The notes under the pieces are model-generated. The model saw only the letters and a program-made list of their open reading frames with translations, was not told the origin of the DNA and searched no databases. Positions 56,935 to 64,000 of a DNA stretch of 64,000 nt are shown piece after piece (position 1 is the first letter of the stretch; each line of letters starts with the position of its first letter). The position numbers and the translations under genes were made by a program. Source of the DNA: Deinococcus grandis (GTDB lineage Bacteria > Deinococcota > Deinococci > Deinococcales > Deinococcaceae); the NCBI RefSeq assembly GCF_001485435.1, contig NZ_BCMS01000001.1:2613501-2677500 (forward strand). The letters run 5' to 3'.

Positions 56935-57938
56935 TCGACCTGCTGTCCCGCAATCCCAGCCTGGACCCGGAGGCCCTGACGGCCGAACTGGCCCCCACGC
57001 CCCGCTACCAGGGCGTGCGGTTCGCCACGTACCATCCGAACGCGGCGTACCCCAGCCAGGAGGAGGCGCGCGTGGCCACGCAGGCGTTCCTGAAGGGCGC
57101 GCAGGTGCGGCCCGGCGGCTTTCGCCTGTTCCGGCGCGCCAAGCCCGAGGGGCGGGGCCTGTACCTCGACGGGGGCTTCGGGGTGGGCAAGACGCACCTG
57201 CTGGCCAGCGCGTGGCACGAGGCGCCGGGCCGCGCGGCCCTGATGAGCTTCCAGGACCTGATGTACATCATCGGGGCGCTGGGCATGACCCGCGCCGTGG
57301 ACGCGTTCCGCGGGCACGACCTGCTCCTGATCGACGAGTTCGAACTGGACGACCCGGGCAACACGCACATGGCGAACACGTTCCTGGGGCAGCTGATGCC
57401 CGGCGGGACGAGCGTGATCGCCACGAGCAACACCGAACCCGGCGCGCTGGGCCAGGGGCGCTTCAACGCCAGCGACTTCCAGCGGCAGATCCAGGCGATC
57501 GCCAGCCGCTTCGAGACGCACCGCATCGACGGACCGGACTACCGGCAGCGCGGCGTGCGCCCCGAGGACGTCCTGACGCCCGCCGAGTTCACCGCCTGGG
57601 AGGCCCGGCAGCAGGGCGCGACGCTGGCCCGCCTGAACCACCGCGACCTGAGCCGTCACCTGTTGCAGGTGCACCCCAGCCGCTTCAGCCGCCTGCTGGC
57701 GGGCGTGGGTGCCGTCGCCGTGACCGACCTGACCCCCATGCCGGACCAGAACGTCGCGCTGCGCTTCGTGCACTTCATCGACAAGCTGTACGACCTGGGC
57801 CTGCACGCCGCCTTCACCGGCACGAACCTGAGCGGGCTGTTCAGCGACACGTACCGGCACGGCGCGTACGCCAAGAAGTACAGCCGCTGCCTGTCCCGCC
57901 TGTCGGAACTGCTGAAAGAGGCCCGGCAGGAGCGGTAG
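56931..57938 (+). CDS. zapE: AFG1/ZapE-like ATPase
   Basis: This 335-residue ATPase of the ZapE/Afg1 group binds FtsZ in E. coli and affects ring stability. Walker A is LYLDGGFGVGKTHLLA, Walker B is LLLIDEFELDDPGN, followed by the sensor-like SVIATSNTEP and the late SRFETHRIDGPDYRQRG. The C-terminal region has LRFVHFIDKLYDLGLH and GLFSDTYRHGAYAKKYSRCLSRLSEL, typical for the family. The ATG overlaps the S4 gene stop. Length is slightly less than E. coli ZapE. Confidence 0.9.
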
Positions 57939-58065
57939 GGGCCGGTCCCGGGGTCTGAGGGTCGAAGGGTCTGAGAGTCCAAGGGGCGAGGGACCAGAGG
58001 TCCAGGGAACGCGGGGTCCTGGCTGTTCCCGCCCCGGTCACGCGCGCACCTAACGCCCGTTTGAG

Positions 58066-58071
58066 TAGCAT
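58066..58071 (+). promoter_or_regulatory. -10 element TAGCAT for the carboxyltransferase gene
   Basis: Spaced 6 nt from the ATG at 58078. The preceding 120 bp hold imperfect GGGTCTGAG/GAGTCCAAG direct repeats. Confidence 0.5.
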
Positions 58072-58077
58072 GCGCGC

Positions 58078-59640
<1,563 letters not shown>

Positions 59641-59642
59641 AC

Positions 59643-59714
59643 GGGCAGTGGGGAGTGGGAAGTAGGGAGTGGGTCGGGGCCAGCGTCCCATCCATTTCCC
59701 ACTTCCCACTGCCC
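59643..59714. repeat. Long imperfect inverted repeat after the carboxyltransferase gene
   Basis: GGGCAGTGGGGAGTGGGAA (59643-59661) pairs with TTCCCACTTCCCACTGCCC (59696-59714) with few mismatches. It may act as a terminator. A related GGGAAGTGGGAAGG stretch occurs near 10757. Confidence 0.6.
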
Positions 59715-59755
59715 ACTTCCTACTTTCCATTACCGTCCCGGCGTCCCCGCGCGCC

Positions 59756-59761
59756 TAGACT
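59756..59761 (+). promoter_or_regulatory. -10 element TAGACT for msrB
   Basis: Spaced 6 nt from the ATG at 59768. Confidence 0.55.
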
Positions 59762-59767
59762 GCCCGC

Positions 59768-60220
59768 ATGACTGAGAAGCCGTTCGTGAAGCCGTCGGAT
59801 GCGGAGCTGCGGGAGCGGCTGACGCCCATGCAGTACAGCGTGACCCAGCACGAGGGCACCGAGCGGGCCTTCACTGGGGAGTACTGGGACCACACGGAGG
59901 ACGGCATCTACGTGGACGTGGTGAGCGGTGAGCCGCTGTTTTCCAGCCTGGATAAGTACGACGCGGGGTGCGGGTGGCCCAGCTTCACGCGGCCGATTCC
60001 CAGCGTGGCGTTGACGGAGAACACGGATTACAAGATCGGGTACGCGCGCACCGAGGTCCGGTCGGCCGGGGCGGATTCGCACCTGGGGCACGTGTTCCCG
60101 GACGGCCCGCGTGAGCATGGGGGGTTGCGGTACTGCATCAATTCGGCGGCGTTGCGGTTCGTGCCGGTGTCGGAGCTGGACGCGCAGGGGTATGGCGAGT
60201 TCCGGGCGCTGTTCGGGTAA
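59768..60220 (+). CDS. msrB: Peptide-methionine (R)-S-oxide reductase
   Basis: This 150-residue enzyme repairs methionine-R-sulfoxide in proteins. The fold landmarks are LTPMQYSVTQHEGTERAF, YDAGCGWPSFTRPI (recycling Cys), SHLGHVFPDGP, and the catalytic Cys in LRYCINSAALRFVP. The two CxxC pairs that bind structural zinc in many MsrB proteins are absent (GEPLFSS in place of one), so it is the zinc-free type. It is monocistronic, with its own -10 and a downstream terminator. Confidence 0.95.
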   Translation: MTEKPFVKPSDAELRERLTPMQYSVTQHEGTERAFTGEYWDHTEDGIYVDVVSGEPLFSSLDKYDAGCGWPSFTRPIPSVALTENTDYKIGYARTEVRSAGADSHLGHVFPDGPREHGGLRYCINSAALRFVPVSELDAQGYGEFRALFG

Positions 60221-60232
60221 ATCCGAACGCGA

Positions 60233-60264
60233 GGAGGGGGAGGCCGGTTGCAGCCTCCCCCTCC
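60233..60264. terminator. Bidirectional terminator between msrB and the CAP-domain gene
   Basis: GGAGGGGGAGGC and GCCTCCCCCTCC form a perfect 12-bp stem with an 8-nt loop between two convergent genes. Confidence 0.8.
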
Positions 60265-60277
60265 CCTGTTCTGATCG

Positions 60278-61108
60278 TCAGCGGGCGCCGAAGTCCTGCA
60301 CCCAGTAGTGCCTGTAGGTGCTGGTGGTCGTGTACGCGTAGCCGACGCCGAGTTCCTTGAAGTTGGGGTTCATGATGTTCCGGCAGTGCCCTTCACTCTT
60401 CAGCCAGCCGTCCACGACCTGCTGGGGGGTGCCCTGTCCGGCGGCGATGTTCTCGCCGATGGTGCGGTAGGGGGTGTACCCGGCGTTCGTGATCCGCTGC
60501 GAGAAGGTCCGGCCGTCCTTGCTGGTGTGGCTGAAGTAGTTCTGGGCGGCCATGTCGGCCGCGTGGCCCTGCGCGGCCTGCCCGAGCGCCGCGTTCCAGG
60601 TGAGCGGGGCGGCGGCGGCGTGGCTGGTGGCGCCGCAGCTGCGGGGCACGGCGCGGGCGGCGTTCGTGAGGTCCAGGACCTGCTGCGCGAACGCGCTGGG
60701 CGTGCTGGGGGCCGGGGCGGGCGCGGGCGCGCTGGCGGCGGTGACGGTCACGGGGAAGTCGATGAACGACGCCGTGTTCGTGGCGAGTGCGGCGCGGATG
60801 GTGGCGCTGCCCGCCGAGACGGCGGTGACGAGGCCGGTCTGGGTGACGGTGGCGACGGCGGCGTTGCTGGTGGTCCATTTCAGCTGGCCGGGCTGGGCGG
60901 GCTGGCCGTTCACGGTGACGTTCAGTTGCAGGGTCTGCCCGGCGGTCAGGGCGACGGGCGTGGCGACGGCCAGGGCAGCCAGTGTGGTGCCGGGCTGGCT
61001 GGTGGCGGGCGCGTCCGCCCCGGGGGTGCCGGTGCCGGTGCTGCCGCAGGCGGCGAGGGTCAGGGCGAGCAGCGCGGCGGCGCTGCCCCGCAGAAGTGCG
61101 GTGGGCAT
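60278..61108 (-). CDS. CAP-domain (SCP-like) lipoprotein with a bacterial Ig-like domain
   Basis: This 276-residue exported lipoprotein has the lipobox LTLAAC at residues 16-21. A Big-2-like immunoglobulin domain covers ~48-122 (LTAGQTLQLNVTVNGQPAQPGQLKWTTSNAAVATVTQTGLVTAVSAGSATI), then a Pro/Ala linker, and a CAP domain from ~140 (VLDLTNAARAVPRSCG, YFSHTSKDGRTFSQR, GENIAAGQGTP, WLKSEGHCRNIMNPNFKELGVGYA, HYWVQDFG). The two CAP His and Glu are retained. The function of bacterial CAP proteins is uncertain; export via Sec and Lgt is expected. TTTAAT lies 6 nt before the ATG. Confidence 0.92.
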   Translation of the reverse strand: MPTALLRGSAAALLALTLAACGSTGTGTPGADAPATSQPGTTLAALAVATPVALTAGQTLQLNVTVNGQPAQPGQLKWTTSNAAVATVTQTGLVTAVSAGSATIRAALATNTASFIDFPVTVTAASAPAPAPAPSTPSAFAQQVLDLTNAARAVPRSCGATSHAAAAPLTWNAALGQAAQGHAADMAAQNYFSHTSKDGRTFSQRITNAGYTPYRTIGENIAAGQGTPQQVVDGWLKSEGHCRNIMNPNFKELGVGYAYTTTSTYRHYWVQDFGAR

Positions 61109-61114
61109 GCGGTC

Positions 61115-61120
61115 ATTAAA
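61115..61120 (-). promoter_or_regulatory. -10 element TTTAAT for the CAP-domain lipoprotein
   Basis: It ends 6 nt before the ATG, the same spacing as the TANNNT elements, with a weaker first base pair. Confidence 0.4.
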
Positions 61121-61276
61121 GCGGGTTCAAGGCTGCATGAACATGAGAGTTTTTCGAGGCCTTCTCACGCCACTCCGGGCGTCGTCCCTGCCGGGAGAAA
61201 CCTTCTGCAGCAGGCGAATTCGACTGTGTTTCTCTCACACTTGTCGCGCGGATGGTGGCTCATGAGGAGAGAAATC

Positions 61277-61957
61277 TCACAGTTGCAGCAGGCTGTAGTG
61301 AACTACCTCACCTGCGGACCCGACCACCGGCTCATGCTGCTGCCTAGACATGATCAGGGTCGGGGCCAGCGCCCCCGCCGCCCGCAGTAGGGCCGCCTCC
61401 ACCGCCGCATCCGCCGCGCCCCACAGGTGCGCCGCCCCCCCACCCGCGCGGGAGTGCCACAGCAGCGCGCCCACCACCTCGCCGTCCCGGTACGCACTCA
61501 GCGGCACGAAGTCCCGGTCCCCCTCCAGCCGCGCCGCGAGCTGCCGCGCCAGCCCCTCGCCCCAGCCCGGCGTGCCGTGCGCGCGCGTCAGGGCTTCCGC
61601 CCACGGGCGCAGGTGCAGGCGCGACACCTGCTCGACCACCACGCCCTCCCCCGGCACGCCCTCCCCTGCCCACGGCGCGGGGTCGGCCTGACCCACGCGC
61701 ACGCGGGCCACCTCCCGCCCCGGCAGACCCACCAGCGGCCCCACCGTCGCCACCAGCGGCGGCACGCCCTGCCCCTCGTGCCAGTCGAGGACCGCCGCGA
61801 TGTCCACCCCGCGCAGGTCCGCCGGGAGGAACGTCGCGTTCAGCGCCAGCACGTTCACGCCCGGCGTGAGCAGCGTCACCGCGCCCCCCTGCTCGCGCTG
61901 CACGGCGGACAGCGGCGCGTGGAACTCCAGCAGGTCAGTCAGCGTGGGGGGCAGCAT
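61277..61957 (-). CDS. Hypothetical protein, possibly GNAT-like (226 aa)
   Basis: The family is not certain. It opens MLPPTLTDLLEFHAPLSAVQREQGGAVTLLTPGVNVLALNATFLP and has a second half with VEQVSRLHLRPWAEALTRAHGTPGWGEGLARQLAARL, then ayrDGEVVGALLWH, which resembles the strand-helix pattern of acetyltransferases. No catalytic residues can be named. ATG at 61957 is chosen because TACGCT lies 6 nt upstream; longer frames are shadows. It is divergent from the flavin reductase gene (45 bp apart). Confidence 0.75.
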   Translation of the reverse strand: MLPPTLTDLLEFHAPLSAVQREQGGAVTLLTPGVNVLALNATFLPADLRGVDIAAVLDWHEGQGVPPLVATVGPLVGLPGREVARVRVGQADPAPWAGEGVPGEGVVVEQVSRLHLRPWAEALTRAHGTPGWGEGLARQLAARLEGDRDFVPLSAYRDGEVVGALLWHSRAGGGAAHLWGAADAAVEAALLRAAGALAPTLIMSRQQHEPVVGSAGEVVHYSLLQL

Positions 61958-61963
61958 CCGCCC

Positions 61964-61969
61964 AGCGTA
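61964..61969 (-). promoter_or_regulatory. -10 element TACGCT for the 226-residue protein
   Basis: Spaced 6 nt from the ATG. Confidence 0.5.
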
Positions 61970-62002
61970 CCGCCCGCCCCGCGCGGCATAGTGGCCGCAC
62001 AC

Positions 62003-62536
62003 ATGCTCAGCGCCACCACCGACCGTTTCTTCGGGTACTACCCCGGCACCGTCGCCTTGATCACTGCCGCGCACGACGGGCAGCGCAACGTCATGGCCGC
62101 CGGGTGGCACACCGCCCTGAGCGCCGACCCGCCCCTGTACGGCGTGGCGGTCGGGCGTGAACGCGCCACGCACGCCCTGATCCGCGCGGGCGGCACCTTC
62201 GGCGTGAACTTCCTGCCCCTCGCCCACGCGGACGCCGTGCAGGGCGCGGGCCTGCACAGCCTGCACGGCGGCGTGGACAAACACGCCCTGCTGAACCTCG
62301 ACACCCTGCCGGGACAGCCGCTCGCGCTGCGCGGCGCGTACCTGCACTACACCTGCCGCGTCAGCGCCGTCACCCCCACCGGCGACCACGACCTGTTCGT
62401 GGGCCACGTCGAACAGGTGCACTTCGACCCGGACGCCTACGACGACGCGGGCCTGCTCGTCGCGCCGCCCGCCATCTACCTCGGGCGCAGCACCTACACC
62501 ACCACCAGCACCGAACGCGCGGAACATGGCCGCTGA
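62003..62536 (+). CDS. Flavin reductase-like domain protein
   Basis: This 177-residue protein has the split-barrel FMN-binding fold of flavin reductases: YPGTVALITAAHDGQRNVMAAGWHTALSADPPLYGVAVG (phosphate-binding strand), THALIRAGGTFGVNFLP and a late YTCRVSAVTPTGDHDLFVGHVEQVH. It may supply reduced flavin to an oxygenase or be a flavin-dependent reductase itself; no monooxygenase is adjacent. It overlaps the next gene by 11 bp, so the two are one unit. Confidence 0.88.
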   Translation: MLSATTDRFFGYYPGTVALITAAHDGQRNVMAAGWHTALSADPPLYGVAVGRERATHALIRAGGTFGVNFLPLAHADAVQGAGLHSLHGGVDKHALLNLDTLPGQPLALRGAYLHYTCRVSAVTPTGDHDLFVGHVEQVHFDPDAYDDAGLLVAPPAIYLGRSTYTTTSTERAEHGR

Positions 62537-63758
62537 ACCCAGCCCGCTGGCCCTGTGGAACGCGCGGGGCGAGGTGTGGCGCACCCCGGCGGGCGACCTG
62601 CCGACCCTGAACGTCCCGGACGCGGCGGCCCTGCCGGACGTGCTGCGCGCGGACCTGCCGCCCGGCGCGTGGCTGCTGCACGACGGCGGACTGGGCTTCG
62701 GGCAGCGCGGGACGCTGCATGTCCGCCTGACCGACGGGACAGAGGTGACGTGGCCCGGCGGCTGGAGCACGCACCTCCCGGACGTCCCGCCGGGCGCGCG
62801 GCCCTGGCAGCGGCCCGACTGGCCGGAGGTCGCGACGGCCAGCGTGGACGCCCGACTGGGTGCGCTGGGCCTGACCCGAACAGGACCGGTGAACCCCGGT
62901 TTCAGTCACGACCTGATGGGCATCCACCGCGTGCCGCTGGAGGAAGGTCGCCGGGCGTGGCTGAAGGTCAGCGCGGACGGGCGCGAGGCGGCCCTGACCG
63001 CGCACCTCGCCGCGCGGCACCCGGAGCTGCTGCCGCCCGTCCTGCACGCCGACCCGCAGGAGGCGACGCTGCTGACCCTGGACGGCGGCACGCTGCTCGA
63101 CGGGGTACCCGACCCGGCGGCGTGGACCGGCGCGCTGGAGCGGCTGGCCTCCTTCCAGCGCGCGGCGGACGCCCCGGCCCTGACCGACCTGGGCGCGCCC
63201 ACCCTGACGGTGCCGGACATGGCGGCGCGGGTGGACGCCCTGCTGGCCGACCCTGCGCCCCTGCGCGCCTGGGGCCTGAATCCCGACGAGGTGGCGGCGA
63301 TGCGTGACCTGCGCCCGGCCGTGGCCGCCGCGTTCCGTGACCTGCACGCGCACGGCCTGCCCAGCCTGCCCGCGCATGGGGACGCGCACCCCCGCAACGC
63401 CCTGCACGGCCCGGAGCGGGGCAGCGTGTGGTTCGACTGGAGCGAGGCGGCCCTGGCACACCCGTTCATGGACGCCGGGTGGTTCCTGGGGTTCACCCTG
63501 CACCCCGCCCGCGCGGCGCTCCCCGTGCGCTCGGGCACGCCGGACCTGCCCGAGCGACTGGCCGGAGCGTACCTGCGTGCCCTGGGGGCCGGAGACGCGG
63601 CGGGGCTGCTGTGGCGGTCGCTGCCGCTGGCGCACCTGCACCGCGCCGTCCTGTTCGACGCGGCCTACCGCGACTGGACGGGGACCGTGCCGGGCGTCCG
63701 CCCGAACTTCACGCCGTTCTCACTGCGGCAGGCGTTACGGGAGGCCGTCAGGCTGTAG
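62526..63758 (+). CDS. Aminoglycoside phosphotransferase-fold kinase
   Basis: This 410-residue protein has a C-terminal APH-type kinase domain: the Brenner motif HGDAHPRNALHG and the following WFDWSEAALAHPFMDAGWFLG (metal-binding Asp), with GRRAWLKVSADGREAALTAHL as the ATP-binding Lys region. The N-terminal ~115 residues, PPGAWLLHDGGLGFGQRG and so on, form an extra domain of unknown type. The family includes antibiotic, choline and small-molecule kinases; substrate not predictable. It overlaps the flavin reductase by 11 bp. Confidence 0.87.
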   Translation: MAAEPSPLALWNARGEVWRTPAGDLPTLNVPDAAALPDVLRADLPPGAWLLHDGGLGFGQRGTLHVRLTDGTEVTWPGGWSTHLPDVPPGARPWQRPDWPEVATASVDARLGALGLTRTGPVNPGFSHDLMGIHRVPLEEGRRAWLKVSADGREAALTAHLAARHPELLPPVLHADPQEATLLTLDGGTLLDGVPDPAAWTGALERLASFQRAADAPALTDLGAPTLTVPDMAARVDALLADPAPLRAWGLNPDEVAAMRDLRPAVAAAFRDLHAHGLPSLPAHGDAHPRNALHGPERGSVWFDWSEAALAHPFMDAGWFLGFTLHPARAALPVRSGTPDLPERLAGAYLRALGAGDAAGLLWRSLPLAHLHRAVLFDAAYRDWTGTVPGVRPNFTPFSLRQALREAVRL

Positions 63759-63776
63759 AGCAGTTTTCCGAATTAC

Positions 63777-63804
63777 GGCATCAGAAAAACAAACTTCTGA
63801 TGCC
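63777..63804. terminator. Hairpin downstream of the APH-type kinase gene
   Basis: GGCATCAGAA and TTCTGATGCC form a 10-bp stem with an 8-nt A-rich loop in an AT-rich patch (63759-63905). There is no T-run, so it could also be a residual mobile-element or regulatory site. Confidence 0.45.
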
Positions 63805-63886
63805 TCCATTCTCTGCTCCGCAGCTGTTCCAGTCCATCCTGCTCAACAAAAATCACTCGCTCCACCCGGCCACGAAGAACACGTCT

Positions 63887-64000
63887 TCATGGCAATTGCT
63901 CTAACCCGTAGATCTCCAGGAAGCGCCGGGTGCGGGCGGCCAGGGTGGGCAGAGGGGCGACCTCGCCGCACACCCAGTCCGGCTGGTAACCCCGGCACAC
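63887..64000 (-). CDS. 3' end of an unidentified gene (5' part outside window)
   Basis: A 37-residue C-terminus (RGYQPDWVCGEV, then APLPTLAARTRRFLEIYGLEQLP) is open to the window edge and ends in TGA at 63887. The strand, G/C-rich codons and well-formed peptide support a real gene. One TTA codon is present near its end. I do not recognise the family from this short piece. Confidence 0.45.
   Translation of the reverse strand: MCRGYQPDWVCGEVAPLPTLAARTRRFLEIYGLEQLP

Noticed and set aside
63428..63904. Plus-strand frame extending past the APH-type kinase
   Set aside because: It is an out-of-frame shadow of the kinase, and its tail lies in AT-rich non-coding DNA.

Overview
The window is very GC-rich, carries dense third-position G/C coding and has many genes whose start codon sits 6-7 nt after a TANNNT hexamer with no leader. 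With the gene content (Snf2 helicase with a class 3 intein, small repeats, MutS/MutL, TatAC, catalase), this points to a chromosome segment of a Deinococcus species. The genus is inferred from these family signatures; I cannot name a species.

Layout. 1-2.5 kb: 3' part of rpoC with its terminator. 2.6-9.1 kb: a small unknown protein, an intein-bearing SWIM/Snf2 helicase, a PQQ-type sugar dehydrogenase-like protein and a YiaA/B-like membrane protein. 9.4-10.7 kb: aroA. 10.9-12.3 kb: a complete IS66-family element with perfect 17-bp ends and 8-bp target duplications. 12.6-16.7 kb: four minus-strand genes, each overlapping the next by 4 bp (reductase, metallo-hydrolase, adenylate-forming ligase, KAS III/OleA-like condensing enzyme), which look like one lipid or polyketide-like pathway. 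16.8-20.7 kb: unknown proteins and a GH3 beta-glucosidase. 20.9-26 kb: a form I aerobic carbon monoxide dehydrogenase (coxM-coxS-coxL) followed by an XdhC-type maturation factor that has gained a C-terminal YHS metal-binding domain. 26.4-28 kb: catalase. 28.2-36.4 kb: a probable carboxynorspermidine synthase, a YciI-like protein, a two-gene ABC exporter, glmU, lgt, tatC and tatA. 36.7-44.8 kb: an atypical SDR, a MGCDIH-type protein, mutS, a FAD-linked oxidase and mutL, then two small exported or membrane proteins. 45-50.6 kb: mltG with a PfkB kinase, an orphan sensor kinase and a CPA2 antiporter fused to RCK and UBP zinc-finger domains. 50.8-56 kb: GNAT, argB, a Tat-exported metallo-hydrolase and a PAS/degenerate GGDEF-EAL protein. 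56.2-64 kb: an S4 RNA-binding protein coupled to a ZapE-like ATPase, an acyl-CoA carboxylase beta subunit, msrB, a CAP-domain lipoprotein, a flavin reductase, a phosphotransferase and the 3' end of an unknown gene.

Non-coding structure. Five copies of a ~135-bp repeat with inverted ends (17.3, 26.2, 26.3, 44.9 and 50.6 kb) each fold two hairpins whose paired bases change together between copies. Three copies of a second, shorter palindromic repeat lie at 10.8, 20.8 and 22.1 kb. I saw no rRNA, tRNA or CRISPR array.

The most interesting systems are the CO dehydrogenase with its XdhC-YHS fusion, the OleABCD-like four-gene operon, the covarying repeat family, and two leaderless mini-ORFs whose stop codons overlap the start of a large downstream gene.
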